From contig JADANN010000197.1 in NCBI GenBank assembly GCA_018806985.1, positions 141,501 through 205,500 of the forward strand: a stretch of 64,000 nucleotides of DNA, in the 5' to 3' direction. Below, piece after piece: positions 38,051 to 50,344 of this stretch (position 1 is the stretch's first letter; every line of letters starts with the position of its first letter). A program made the translations under genes and the position numbers. The notes below the pieces were generated by a model. That model made no database searches and was not told where the DNA came from. It worked only from the letters and a program-made list of their open reading frames with translations. Source of the DNA: Angiostrongylus vasorum. Lineage: Eukaryota > Nematoda > Chromadorea > Rhabditida > Metastrongylidae.

Positions 38051-39234
38051 GCTCTATCGCCAGTTTCTGAAGCGTTTTTTAATCGTTATTCATCTTACGC
38101 TGATGACAGTGTAAACGAGCTATTAGGTGGTTCATTTCAGCCGGCTGCTGCTGGACGCCACGTACAATTGAGCGCTTTTATTTATTGCCTATGTCAAGGA
38201 TACTGTAGAACAACCAGTAATTCTTGTCTTCCAAACCCGTGTTTAGCTTGTAGTTAAGTGACTTGCAGCGTGCATCTCGATGATTACTCGGGGACAATAG
38301 GGATTAGAAATGAATTACAAATCGAAATGCATGGAGATTTTCAAGCTACGACGTTTCAGAATACGAATTGACCTGATTGTGTTGTTTGGTAGGATGATCG
38401 GGAGAAAGTGAAAAACAGAAACTGATAGAAGAAGCTGCTAAGTACTTCGAAAATTAGTCATAAAACGAGGGAAAAGTAGATTTACAAGGATTTCAAGGAA
38501 AAAAAGGAATCTTAAGAAATTTGCGGATGAGACCAAGTCGTTAGAGAAACAACTGATGGTCGTTTAAAATCGGACTGATTTTTCCGTAGTAAAGTGGTTT
38601 CATTTCATTTGTAATTCCTCCTTTCTTCCAACTGTATCTGAAAATGATGCTAGACAGAGCAAAAACATAAGCCATTGTCGACAAGCTTCATAGAAAGTGG
38701 AGTCTGCGACAAAATTCTTTCAGGCCATGGTGTCTTCGTAAATAACTGTTACGTTTCTTCAGTAAAATACTTCAATGGATATTCCATTTGGCGCGATACG
38801 CTTTGAGATTTGAGACCAGAGTTCTTGAGTTCTTTCTATTGTGACCAGTAGGATATCTGTAAACAACTAGGATAAAAAGGGATTAAAAAAAGTCCGCCAA
38901 GAAGAATTTTTCCTTTTTTCTTCACAGAAGTTCGCACTGATTAACGGAAATCTTTTCCTTAGTATTGTTTTTATGTCCGCGACTGGTTTTGTAGATGATG
39001 AAGTCAGGTTGGTTTCCAATTCTGAGCTTGGCAAGGTCATCTTGAAAAAAAAATACCGAGAAGTATCGCTTCGCGAATTAACCCATCAAAAAAATCAATA
39101 ACTGCGAAATAGGTAAGCCTATCGTAGGACTTCTGGCATTACTTTTACGTTGTTACCGTAATCCAAGCCCATAAAAGCTGAGTTTAGGAACTGGTTTCAT
39201 CATTATTAAGTACTGAAGTAGAGTACTAATGGTA

Positions 39235-39487
39235 AAGGATATAGCGCTTGGCGTTATCTATCCCTGAGGAATGCGGCATACATTCGACTTCAATAAGAGG
39301 TGATTGAATGCATATCTGGCCTTTACAATGACTCGCGGTGACCTACCGATGCATCGAGCCAGTGCTACTATTCTCTCAGACAAGTCTACTACCAGTCTGC
39401 GGGATGGAAGACTTGGTAAGCCTTGGGTTTGGGATCGAACTCATTTGTATTACAGAGCACCTCTAACCACTGCGTTACAGGCGGCCC
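39235..39487 (-). mobile_element. family A SINE copy
   Basis: Minus-strand copy with a degraded head (GTAACGCAGTGGTTAGAGG), body blocks as in other copies, small deletions near 39400, and tail at 39235. Confidence 0.85.
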
Positions 39488-39559
39488 ATATTAGTGCATG
39501 AATGCTTTATTTTCACATAATTAGTAATTTCAGACGTTTTATTCATTGCTAATCTAATC

Positions 39560-39935
39560 CTCCTCCCAAGTGTTTACGGCCCCATCGTGGCTGGGAGGTG
39601 TTCCTGGGTGTCGGGCTGCCATGTACAGCGGTGGAATCATCTCCTGGTAGGGTCACCAAGCTGAGAAGGAGTAGGCGTTACCATCATGAAGGCTAGCCAA
39701 GAGTAAACCAATACCAGAATCCACCACCGCCTTGGTATCAAAGTCGCATGATGGCAAATCTCCCTCTGATCTACAAGGGCTGTGACTGGCTGTCGTGGTG
39801 AAGACTTGGGGCAAACTTTGGCTAGGCTGACCTCGCGATTGCAGTGAACCACAATGGCTTGACCAGCCAATCTCCGAAAAATGGAGATTATGCTGGAGCC
39901 CGCACAAACAGTGAGGATGGGCCGTTCAAGTATCA
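39560..39935 (-). mobile_element. family D interspersed repeat
   Basis: Matches the plus-strand copy at 53.3-53.7 kb over about 370 nt. Shared on the minus strand: TTTTTCGGAGATTGGCTGGT, CAAGCCATTGTGGTTCACTG, CCACGACAGCCAGTCACAGC, GGTGGTGGATTCTGGTATTG and ACACCTCCCAGCCACGATGG. Open frames across it are not conserved in the other copy, so it is probably noncoding. Confidence 0.85.
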
Positions 39936-40157
39936 AGTAAGTACGTATTCATTGCAATCAAGACCATTCGTCATTGTGATTTCGTTAAAAATTCATGTGA
40001 TTCAATCATGATGAACTTCAATTTCAACTTATGGTTTTCGCTTGGGTTACACTTTAAATTCGATATTGTAAAGATGAAAAACAGGGTAATGGTACGGTAA
40101 TGATGTATGATAACGATCGATGGTAATGTGATATGTTTAAATGTGTCGAGTTCACAG

Positions 40158-40321
40158 TGAGTGAAAGAATGAATGACACGGACAACTGCTGCTGCCACGA
40201 ACACAAAGAAGACTATTCTGTTATCAGATCTGATCCGACCAAGTCCTACGTGAGCGAGGGGAATAGGGACATTCTAAAAGTAGAAAACAGAGAGCGACGC
40301 CACAGATGTTCACAGGATTGA
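40158..40321 (+). CDS. terminal coding exon, unknown
   Basis: Acceptor GAGTTCACAG, then 53 codons to TGA (phase 1 in). Polar and charged: SERMNDTDNCCCHEHKEDY, DPTKSYVSEGNRDILKVEN, with CCCH in the first third. The texture is clearly coding and D/E/K/R-rich. No family recognised. Confidence 0.5.
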
Positions 40322-40839
40322 ACGAAGGGAAAGTGTTTCACATGGGAAGTGATTCAGACGAAGAATGCCGTCCCTGTAGTTCACCGAATGAATGAACTCT
40401 GATGCGCCGAGATTGTTCCTGATCACTTCACGGCCACCGAGTGATACGAGTAGTTTTTTCCAGTTTGCACATAAATAAAAATATTGTAGGCTTTTTAAAG
40501 CTGTAAATAAATGTAGATTTATTTCATAACATTGAAACGCTTAGCGTGCCGAATTTCATTCGACTTCAGTATAAACGAGAACATCCGGCACGTAATTCGT
40601 GGATGGTCCTGAATTTTTGGATATTCGGATGAACTGCGGATTTCTGTGCGCTATTCACACTGGAATTTCTTCGAAACAAAAAAATTATGTGAAAAGGAAA
40701 CAAACAAGAAGAAAAAATTGAGGCCCAGGCGGCATCGTTTGGATTTCATGAAAAATCGATAGCACAGCAATGGGTGAAACATATCGCAGCATACCGACAC
40801 AATTTGCACCAAACCTACACTTATTCGAAAGATAAATAA

Positions 40840-41103
40840 AAGGATAAAGCTCTTGGCGTTGATCAATCGCTGAGGGATGCGCCATGCATTAGACTTCATT
40901 AAGCATCAGTGGATATGGATAGCTGGCCTTTACAATGACTCGCGGTAGGTTACCGTGTATCGAGCCAGTGCTGCTATCCTCTAAGACAAGTCTGGTATCA
41001 ATTTGCCGACCGCGGCATGATGGAGGACTGGGTGAACATGGGGCATTGGAGTCGATCTCATGTGTACTGCACGGCGCCTCCGACCACTGTGCCACACGCG
41101 TCC
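40840..41103 (-). mobile_element. family A SINE copy
   Basis: Minus-strand copy with head GGACGCGTGTGGCACAGTGG and tail (AAAGGATAAAGCTCTTGG) at 40840; a short deletion removes part of the TGCATATCTGG block. Confidence 0.88.
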
Positions 41104-41614
41104 TCTACGCGTTAATTAGTATCATAAATAATCAATAACCACCAACACTTAGAGGCAGTAAAGCATTGATTAATACAGGTGATTGAGTGATGAGAGATTG
41201 TTTATATAGATAGAACCAAGGCTATTATCGTCATAGATAACGATGATCCTGTTTCACCACAGAACATCCAACTCTTCGAGTAATCAAGGTATAATATCGA
41301 TTTGTTCATTAAATTTCAACGATCACCCAGAATTCTGATGGTAAGAAACAACTTCCAAACTGTTTTAAATCGATGTTGATAGCAGAGTTCGTCATCGCCT
41401 CCTTGATTGTTGATAGTAACAAGCGATTTGAACCTCGAACATTTCATCGATTAGCCAACTAACTGATTGCAAAAAGCAAACGTTCTCTTTGTATTCCAAA
41501 AATGTGTTCACCATTGCAGACGACAAGCCTCTAACAAGAACAAAAAGCATAAAAAACATCCAATGAGGAAAGGACGAGCTCTAAATTTACTACGTTCTCC
41601 GTAATCATCTTTTT

Positions 41615-41975
41615 ATGGGGCGTATCACCACAAGCATGGCATTGGTTCGTTCCCGCTCCGAGCTCACCAAGCTTCTCATAACTCGGTGGTCGGGAAAGCG
41701 TCAATCTACCAGACCTATCTGGAACAAGCTTGCTCACTCCCTGCAATCCACATGTGGAAGTCCTATCACTGCTATCCTACGACACTAGGACTTCATGGCC
41801 ACACGACCAGGATTCATTCATTACGAAAGAGAAATCCTCAAGCAGAAGCCGAAAACACATTTAAAAAAGTTGGAAGACCATCGTGAATGATGGATGCAAG
41901 GAAACGAATCGTATGTGAGAAGTGCTGGGATCCATACAGTAGATATGAAAGATGGGTCCTATAAAAAACAAATGT
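41615..41975 (+). mobile_element. family B SINE-like repeat
   Basis: Shares with the 44.1 and 56.3 kb copies: ATCCTCAAGCAGAAGCCGAA, GAAACGAATCGTATGTGAGA, AGTGCTGGGATCCATACAGT and a 3' end GGGTCCTATAAAAAA. The head (GCATTGGTTCGTTCCC) is tRNA B-box-like. Confidence 0.8.
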
Positions 41976-42884
41976 TTTTCAAATAAAAAATATTCATAAT
42001 TTAAATACTGCCATCTTTAAATCTGGAAATGTTGTTAAGCACTCTTTGACCTAGCTGCTCCAAAGATACCAAAGATCATGAGAAGAAAAGCACTGTTGGT
42101 CTCTTTTAAGTTAACATTTAAAATTGGAAGAATTTACTCATTCGTTGAGCTGGATGGTGCAAATGTACGCTTCAGTTTGCTAAGGAACCAATTGACCTTT
42201 ACTTAGCAGCTGATTACAGTAGGACTGTCGTCACCGGTCATACTGCCAATATGGTTGCTTAGAATTGCGTAATACGGTTGCCTTACGGCTAGGCACGTGC
42301 TCACCAGTTGTCGATTGTGCAACTTTATGTCAACTGGTGTCTGCACACGACATATATATTTTAATATGTAGATGTATATGGATGCATACATATACCTACA
42401 TGTCATGTCGCTCACAACCGCATATTATTAGTTGTGCATGGACTTTTTTTTCAAACAAACACAAAAAATACACTGTGAAGCTGAACACCATGCTCACCTA
42501 CTACGTCAACCTGAGAATTTGCCATTTCAGTTACTGCTCAATGTCCTACTAACCTTCGGTAGCAGCTGTCCTTATGAAGCTCACAACCTGGTGGTTAACT
42601 TAGAGCAGTGAAGGATCGACGATCTAACTTGAACTAACCGACGGAATGAGCAATATTTCGACATTTCTTCTGATTTGATTGACTTCAGTATAATTTTCAC
42701 ATAAACACTTAATTGTCCTGCCACAGTAAAGTGCCATTTAGATTTGTCTAACCATGATGGAAATTGAGAATTTGTTCTATGAGAAGAGTCACCGAAGCTG
42801 AAAAGGATTTCTATATTTTCATTCTGAACGAGCTAACTAAGGGTATAGTTATGTGAAAGGAAATCCTGGCAAATAAGCTGCTTT

Positions 42885-43132
42885 CTGCCCAAGTGTGAAC
42901 TCGCCCTGCATTCAGCTTCATCAAACGCTAAGAGATGTGACTGAATATATTCCTGGTATACACGATGAGCTATGGTGGTCTATTGTTGTATTAAGTCGGT
43001 GTGCTGCTTAATTTTCAGACAATTCCGGTGTCAATTTACCGATCTCGGTTGGTGAACCCTGGGCATGGAACTGAAGAAACGACCACTTGTGTATTACGAG
43101 AGACCACTAACAACTGGGGCACAAGCAGCCAT
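42885..43132 (-). mobile_element. family A SINE-like repeat, diverged
   Basis: Minus-strand remnant: AACTCGCCCTGCATTCAGCT, GACTGAATATATTCCTGG, CAGACAATTCCGGTGTCAAT and TTGGTGAACCCTGGGCATGG match family A blocks in order. Confidence 0.65.
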
Positions 43133-43381
43133 CCATGGATACTTCAGAGGGTTTACAAAATTACAGTTTCGACATAAACACAAATGGAAGATTGACATAG
43201 AGTTTCAAGCGAGTGTGATCAAGTGAGGCTTAAAAAAAACTGCCTGGTACCAAAAAAACTAGTGTTCTGTGAAGTTTGCTGGTATAAATTTTACTTGGTA
43301 GGCAATTAATATAATCACGAACTTTGATGAAATAGTTATTTCTTCATTTGTATGTTCTTATAAACTGATCTTGTCAAGCTG

Positions 43382-43618
43382 ATGCACGGTTGGTATAGCT
43401 GTCGTTGTTGTTGCTGTCGTTTGTTGTCAAGCCAACAACGAGACAACTACCAAAAGATAAAAAACTGTATTCTGAAGTTTGATATGAAGACCCATGTCGG
43501 TAAGGAATCTTTCAAAAAATGCAATAAAGTCTTCGTGGGACACTCCTTGGCTCGTCAGTTATGGACAGTTGATGGTAATTTTCTACGTAGTGGAGGAATC
43601 TTTGCAAGAAGTTGGTAA
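43382..43618 (+). CDS. coding segment with stop, unknown
   Basis: Plus-strand frame, 78 codons to TAA, coding-like after a Cys-rich opening: SSQQRDNYQKIKNCILKF, KESFKKCNKVFVGHSLARQL, ending LRSGGIFARSW. The start may be an acceptor within the Cys-rich part rather than the ATG. No family. Confidence 0.4.
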   Translation: MHGWYSCRCCCCRLLSSQQRDNYQKIKNCILKFDMKTHVGKESFKKCNKVFVGHSLARQLWTVDGNFLRSGGIFARSW

Positions 43619-44125
43619 TCGGAAGAGACGATCAACGGCAATTGGCCGCGCGCCGATAACGAGATGACAGGTTGAAGTACAGATAGGCGAATAGGAATGA
43701 CATATTTATGAGATTCTAAGCAGAAAGAAATTTTATGCAAAAAAATTCGTGTGGCTACAAAGGAAGATAGAAACAAGTAAATAAACGGTTAATGGGGAGG
43801 AAAATTTGAAGGAAGACAAAAGCGAAACTGACTAACAGCGAAGAGTCGTTGGTTTCTTGAGGATAGCTGACTAAAAACTCTAGAAGAAAACTTCAGGAAG
43901 AAAGTAGAGAGTGATGTACGTGAAATGTTCTCATAAAACCCTCCACTTTCAGCAGGGTTAAGAAACGTTTTCTTCTGGCGTCTATGTTAACCATTATCGC
44001 AGCTTCGTGAGCGGGCTAAAAAGTTAACAACTAAGCAACTACGTTTGAACGTTTGAATTAGTTGAAATGATTGGAAGTTGTGTGATTAGAAAGTGGTGAG
44101 GAAATAGTGTAGTCAAAAAAGAACG

Positions 44126-44500
44126 AATGGGGCGGATAGTACAGTGGTAGTGATGTCTGTCATCACGAGCATGGTGCTAGTCCGACGACTTTGCTGCGGG
44201 GCCAACCAAGCCTATCATCCCTCCGGAGTCGGGAAATTGGTGCCGGACTTGTCTAGGAAAAAATCGCTCTCTCGCAATCCAGTTGGGAACGCTCCAGCCC
44301 GGCTATCTCAGGACCAGGAAGAATTGCTCGACAAGCATTCCATGACATTCAAGATGAAATGAAAATCCTCAAGCAGCAACCGAAGCCACACGTAAAAGTT
44401 AGAACATGTTCGTGGACAATGGATGGGAGGAGAATGAACCGTATGTAAGAAGTGCTGGGATTAGCACAATAGACGTGAAGACGGATCGTATAAAAAAAGA
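44126..44500 (+). mobile_element. family B SINE-like repeat with tRNA-like head
   Basis: Head GGATAGTACAGTGGTAGTGA resembles a tRNA A-box region. A segment shared with family A follows (CCCTCCGGAGTCGGGAAATT, GCCGGACTTGTCTAGG), then the family B tail (ATCCTCAAGCAGCAACCGAA, AAGAAGTGCTGGGATTAGCA). The shared middle suggests A and B have a common ancestry or exchanged modules. Confidence 0.8.
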
Positions 44501-45204
44501 AGAACAAATGAAGATTTGACTAATTAAATGAGGTGGCTATGAATCGTTCAAGAATTCACAAACGATCGAAATAATTGTAGAAACTAATAAAGCTGACGAG
44601 GCAAAGAAATAATAAATGAAGTTAAATCTAACCAGTCAGAAAAACTACTTTTCATAGAATACTTCGGAGAGTCTAGGTCTTCACCTTTTTAGAGCAACTG
44701 TTTGTGCAATCGGTCTATGGTAATGTAATGCAATTTCGAGAAAAGGTGTATCTAGATTATTCTATAACTCCCTTCACCGTCAGATTAGTCAGAAATCTCA
44801 TGCACCGCTACCGTAACCTCGTGCCGGCGTCGATCAGTCGCTTCTTCTGTCGTGAACATCTGTCTAGGCGATAGATTTTACCATTCGGTAGACACCGTCA
44901 TTCAGCAGGTGGTTAGTTGTTAACAGCTGGCAACTTCTTGTTGACCGATTGTCGTTGTTATCGTCGTCACCGTTATCAGTGGTGGAGATCAGCGACAGAT
45001 GTAAAGCAGCTGTGTGGGTGCTTTATTCGTTAGCAGAAAAGAAATCAGTTTTTTTCATAGACTTCGAAATATCATCATTAATTTTGGTATCCAAAATCGA
45101 TCAGGGATTTACCAAAGACTGACTGAACACTTACCAGACGACGATGTCTGCGAATGATAGTTGACAATGTAACGCTCTTGACATTTAACATTTGACAAAT
45201 TCAG

Positions 45205-45460
45205 GACGTATTGCCCGCCAAATTGGAAAGCACATTGGATGGCGGGTATCGAGCAACACTCATCCGGTGCAAAAGAGTACCGCTGAGCGAAGTTCATCGT
45301 TCACTTTCCATTCGAGCAGTGCGTGATCCACTGGATTCAACTCGATGCGGCTTTGATCACACACATCATCGAGACATCGACCAGATGTGGGTCCTCGACT
45401 GTGATCAGCATGGCTCCTAGAAGGGAAGAGGGGCCAAAAAGTTAGCCGAATAAAAGTTTT
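45205..45460 (+). repeat. family E repeat
   Basis: Matches 48.96-49.15 and 58.12-58.30 kb around CATTCGAGCAGTGCGTGATC and AACTCGATGCGGC; the 3' end GTTAGCCGAATAAAAGTTTT is shared with the 58.3 kb copy. A 69-codon frame crosses this copy, but it is not kept in the others. Confidence 0.65.
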
Positions 45461-45944
45461 TATACCAATCTTGTGTCAACTTAATCATATAGAAAATCAT
45501 TAGACGGATGTTTGCATGTCTCGAGGGAATGTAGAGCTTTTTTTTCACAAGAAATCTCGTCTTAGTCCATATGTGTAGAATTGTGATGATAAATGTTGTA
45601 CTCACTTCATTTCGTGAATCGCAAAATTCTTTGAAAAATAGCGCTTTGCATTAAGTACATTATTAAGCCTTTCCAAAAAGAGTTTACAACGACAAGATGG
45701 CAATACAATGTAGAGCCACGAAGAGCAGGCATCAGGAGCTTAACAAACGATGGGAAGAATAAGGTTGCTGCTGGTTACGTCTTGAGTTTTAACATATTTG
45801 CTCCGACAGTGGACAAACTCTGGATGTTTGGGATGACAAATGCTGACAAGTGGTTTTAGAAAGACAAATTTTACCCCAGAAAAACTTGTAGACGTTCCAG
45901 TCACTTCTTAATTTCACACTCCTCATTACTTATTGCTATCAAAC

Positions 45945-46365
45945 TACAATGACGCTGAGATATTTGTAAAACTCGGATCGCACGTGCTTGCGGTGGGGAG
46001 CGAACGCGCTATTATCTTTTCCGGGGACTAACGCGTTCACTACCACGCCATGCGAGTTCTTCGTGTTGCCTTTCTCTCAGGTAGTTTTTTACGTACCAGT
46101 GCCATCAGCAATCACCCGTCAACGGGATTGATCTGGGGGAGCACAAATCGGCATTGAACCCAGATAGCACCTATAAAACATGGCTGCAAGGAAGCTGAAA
46201 CGAAGAATCAACACGGTGTGGTTGTGAACAGGTTAGCTTCCGGAAGGGGCAACAGCCTGTTCATTCCCTATTGTAGACACCTGCAGTCCAGAGTTTTGTA
46301 GATATCTCAGCATCATTGTGGCTATATTTCACATCATGCCCTGCCATGAAAAAGGAAAATGCAGT
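45945..46365. repeat. family C fold-back repeat
   Basis: Same organisation as the 34.2 kb copy: inverted arms (45945-46065 and 46215-46350) with GCTGAGATATTTGTAAAACT, CGGTGGGGAGCGAACGCG and CACGGTGTGGTTGTG, and a middle containing CAACGGGATTGATCTGGG. Arms have diverged more than at 34.2 kb. Confidence 0.8.
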
Positions 46366-46458
46366 AAAGAAAAAGGTGATTATATCATGTTATCAAATTT
46401 CAAGTCAGGATAACGGTTGCATCAGTGGATTCTTTAAGCTATTTGATACAAGAAAAAA

Positions 46459-46745
46459 GGGCGCGTGTGGCGGAGTGGTCGGAGGCGCCTTGGAACGCAC
46501 ACGTGGAATCGATCCTGGCGCCCATGGCCCACCGAGCCTCTCATCCCCTCCGGGGTCGGCAAATTGATTCCAGACTTGTCTGGGAGGATAGCAGCACTGG
46601 CTCCATACATTGGTAGGCCACTGCGAGTCATTGTAGAGGCAGGCCAGATATGCATTCACTCACCTCCAAACGATACTTGATGAAGTCGAATGCATGGCGC
46701 ATTCCTCAGGGATTGATTAACATCGAGAGATTCATCAGCTTCATT
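46459..46745 (+). mobile_element. family A SINE, nearly full length, plus strand
   Basis: Best plus-strand copy: GGCGCGTGTGGCGGAGTGGT head, GTGGAATCGATCCTGGC B-box region, CATCCCCTCCGGGGTCGGCA, GACTTGTCTGGGAGGATAGC, CATTCCTCAGGGATTGATTA. The tail is weak (no TTTATCC run). Confidence 0.88.
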
Positions 46746-47599
46746 TGATATAAGATCTGAGAAAAAATATCTCTGTTGATTGTACGAGCTGCGATCGGTT
46801 CATTTTTATTTACCACCAGAGAATATAAAAAATTCCTGGAAATCTACAACAGGAGATCAAAGAGCAAAATAAAATGGAAGATCAAAAGATCCGGAGTCTC
46901 GAAGATGAAGAGGTTGTGATTTACCATGTATAATTTTTCAAGCGATGTCTTCGGAGTATTTTTAGGCTTATCAGCGAATCAGAAATTAAAGCACAGTTGT
47001 TCTATGGAGGTTAGTTCTCGCCTTGTTAAAATCGAAACGTTTTGATTCTCTTGAACTTAAACTCGATTCAGAAGATATCTCGGCTAAGGCGCTAGCACAC
47101 CTTCATCATTAGATGTCTATCGTATAGGTAGGTATTACTGCTGGTCGAAAGTCGTTGTGTTGCGTAGGTTCCGATGACGGCGGTTATGTTTGTGAGTGTC
47201 CTCATGACCATCCGGTGGTGAGTTCTTCCGTTTCGATGAATAGTGCAATCACGACCGTTGCGTAATCATGAGGTCGTGATTGACTTCACATCATCGTCAC
47301 ATAAAGATGCCGACACTGGTTGCGTCATAGTGCCTAAGCCTATTTTAGGCACTGTAAATACAAATGATTAGAGCGTATGTCAAGGTATCGATTACAGTTA
47401 TCTTATAATACCTTATGAACGATTAACTGAGCCAACGTCTGCACGCAAGGGACGTGCAGTCTGGGAAGTAACAGATGTTTTTCTTTTCCTTCAAAACCTT
47501 GTCCTCAACAATAAAATAATCTGTCGACATAGTTATTGAGATAGCTTGAACAGAAGCGCTTAGCCCGTTTAACAATGAAAACAGTTTCGACTTTTAGAG

Positions 47600-47965
47600 A
47601 AGCCTTTTAGATTGTGCGCATCCCAGCACTTCTTTGGTAGATTGGTTTCTTGGCATCATTCAGCCATAAAAATCTTTAAAATCTTGCATGTGGGCTTGGC
47701 TACTACCTGATGGCTTTTGATGTAATATATGAATGTCAAAAGTGCTGGTTGTGCTGATTCTGTGTAGCCGAAGGCCGATCCTGAGATATTTGTGCTGAGA
47801 CGTTCCTAGTTCACAAGTTCAACGGAGTTTTCCCAGACAAACCTGATACCACTTCCACATCCGAGGAGAAATGGGAGGCTTGGTTGGCCTAGTTTGGGGG
47901 TCGAGGGGGTCAAGCCAATCTTTGCGCCTATTGATCAGCACTACTGCCACTGCTCCATCCGCACG
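47600..47965 (-). mobile_element. family B SINE-like repeat, diverged
   Basis: On the minus strand: GTGCGGATGGAGCAGTGGCA head, TGGCTTGACCCCCTCGACCC, the AACGTCTCAGCACAAATATC region, and a 3' block with GTGCTGGGATGCGCAC. Order and spacing match the other B copies. Confidence 0.6.
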
Positions 47966-48164
47966 CAGAAATTTGTCTACTGCAAAAAATTGATTAGATC
48001 AACTTTACTAGTACTAAAGTACTAATTACTAGAAATCTTTGTCTATTAAGCGATCATAGTGAGCGTTTTATGAAAAATGAAATAACGTACCACTATAACA
48101 CATTGGTTGTTCTTCTATCTTAACCGATACAAGGAATGCGAAAACAGTTAGAGGTGCCCTACAA

Positions 48165-48436
48165 TGGACAGGTGGTTTTTGGTTTGACCAAGCGTTCTAC
48201 CCTCACCAAACCTTCTATCCCGCAGAATTTGCCAAATTGGTGCCAGATTTGTCTAGGGTGGTAGAGAATCTGAATCGATTATTTTGAGACAGAAAAATAA
48301 TTGATCTGATGCAACGGCGGGCCACCGCAAGTCAATGTAAATCCAGATATGCATTCAATGATCTCTAACGATGTTTAGTGAAGTCGGACACACGACGCAT
48401 GCTTCAGGGACGGAGCAATGCTGAGTGCTTTATCCT
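48165..48436 (+). mobile_element. family A SINE-like repeat, diverged
   Basis: Plus-strand remnant: CTACAATGGACAGGTGG head, TTGGTGCCAGATTTGTCTAG, CCAGATATGCATTCAATGAT, ending in a TTTATCC tail. Confidence 0.65.
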
Positions 48437-48714
48437 TTTTAGTTATCAAGGAATACTTGTGCAGAACTAAGACATGATCGATTTTAAGTGCCCGATAAGG
48501 CCTCTCAGGCGGAATTTTAAACAACTCATTCATCCTGTGGATCAGTAGTCGTAAAACACGCACACCGTTCTACAACGGAATTGGCACCTTTATGTTGATC
48601 ACTTGATATACAGTACCCAGACAAGAGGTCGCACTCCTTGCTATATTTTTAGATCCCCTGACAACATTTGAAAAAACCTATACTGCAGCACACATGCCGT
48701 TAATTCAACCTCGA

Positions 48715-48830
48715 GCCCGATATACGAAGCCCTCTATCAACGGTCAGCAAGTGGTATCAAACTTGTTTAGGAGGATAAAAACACTGGCTCGATATCCTTC
48801 AAGATTGTCAGCAGCTTTCACGAGGCTATT
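48715..48830 (+). mobile_element. family A fragment
   Basis: Only the middle is left: CAGCAAGTGGTATCAAACTT, GTTTAGGAGGATAAAAACAC, TGGCTCGATATCC. Confidence 0.5.
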
Positions 48831-48959
48831 ATGAAATCATAATCCACGTAATGTTTCAGAGCATTCTTCTTCCTCATAACCGTATTTGTTCAAATCGATC
48901 GTCCACAGCCTCCCATTCTTGCTCTTATCCTATCCTGGCTAATCACTTAGCAATCAATC

Positions 48960-49150
48960 AACAACCGTCGTTATGAAAGAGTGCTACAAAGTGAGGTCAT
49001 TCCATTCGAGCAGTGCTGCGATCCACTGGATTGGACTCGGTGCGACAACGAAAACCTACATCTGAAAGGCGAACGGCTGTGAAGAATTGACCGGAACCAC
49101 TACGATTCTGAAGAAGACGAGGGCGGCGAGACGTCACCGGTACAAAATTT
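48960..49150 (+). repeat. family E repeat, diverged
   Basis: Carries CATTCGAGCAGTGCTGCGAT, CCACTGGATTGGACTCG and GCGACAACG, matching the 45.2 and 58.1 kb copies. Confidence 0.6.
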
Positions 49151-49279
49151 CATGAGAACCTCGGAGACTGAACAGTCTAAAAAGGCATTTGTTTTGTTTT
49201 GTTTTTTTAGTTGGTCTGACCTCCAATCTTTGATCTGATCGATAACCCTCTGTAAAATGACTACTTATTTCTCTGTTTT

Positions 49280-49420
49280 ACGCGACCTGACCTTCGGACC
49301 TGGTGTGGGGATCCCAGAACTTTCTGCGTTCAATTCATATCCTTACACCCTCCATCAATGAAGGGCTTCGAACTTTTCGCGTGTAGCCTCGACTGCTGCT
49401 TAAGAGTTCGCATATTCACT
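49280..49420 (-). mobile_element. family B 3' fragment
   Basis: Aligns with the 3' half of the minus-strand B copy at 59.3 kb: GGGATCCCAGAACTTTCTGC, GTTCAATTCATATCC, CTTTTCGCGTGTAGCCTCGA. Confidence 0.55.
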
Positions 49421-50154
49421 GTGAATGTCAAATGTACAGACACGTCTACGACGCTATGACGAAGTCGAATGCAGGGCATATTGGTGAGGGATTTATCAGG
49501 CCAAATAGCTTATCCTCTATGATTATTTCACTGAGGTTGGAAACATTGCAATGGACAAACCATCAACCGAGCAGAAAAAAAGGTATAACTTTTCGTTGGG
49601 TTAAATCTGGTTTTCGAGTGTGTCTCAGTTCGCCAATCGTGGACAACCTTATGAGGTACGTTGTCTGTTGTGGTAGGTAGAATGCATTTTCAGTCGTTTT
49701 TGCGCTTAAGAAATGGTTTTTTGGAGAAAAGTAGAAACACATTAGATACGAAAAAACTTTTCCTTGACTTTTCAACTTAGTCAAGGTGCTGTGTAATTGT
49801 TGTTTTTATTAAAGCCTAATTTTGACGAAGAATCTTAGATCTCCTTGTGTGCAAAGCGGCCTCACTTAACGTCCTCAGACACACTCTTTATCAGTGGGTC
49901 CTTCCCAAATACCTTCAATTTTAAGCCTCACCTTCAAAACTTCACTAAACTTTTGTTGCCCCTGCAACACCTAACTCTCGTTAACATGCTCTCCTTGTAA
50001 GCTCCAGTATTAGTGGTCGTTTCCCTAGCTTGAATTTCGTTTTTGAATTCGAGCAAGAGCCCTCGAATACATTCTGCGCGACATCCACTTATTTCCATTC
50101 GTGGTACCATGGAAAGGGTCTGCGTGCTTGCTATGCAATCGCTTGCACTGGAAT

Positions 50155-50312
50155 ACCGCTTATCAAGTCATTGTTTTTACTTTCTCAGAGAAGTCTTGCG
50201 GCAATTTGCTGACTCCAGAGGGATGAAGGACATCGCCTGTTAATCGCGCAAGTTTGAACCAATCACTACTTGTGTGTTGCACGGCACCTGCATCCTCAGC
50301 GCTACACATTGA
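50155..50312 (-). mobile_element. family A fragment
   Basis: Minus-strand head half: CAGAGAAGTCTTGCGGCAAT, TTTGCTGACTCCAGAGGGAT and GTGTGTTGCACGGCACC match the corresponding region of the 54.4 and 55.6 kb copies. Confidence 0.6.
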
Positions 50313-50344
50313 GTACAGATGTAGGAAATTGCTATGTCTTCGAA

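Noticed and set aside
37873..38070. ORF with a 12-residue Arg run
   Set aside because: The run is the (GTC)n triplet tract; the flanks show no coding texture.
39637..39936. Two overlapping minus-strand ORFs of 84-99 codons
   Set aside because: They lie in family D, and the second copy at 53.3 kb does not preserve either frame.
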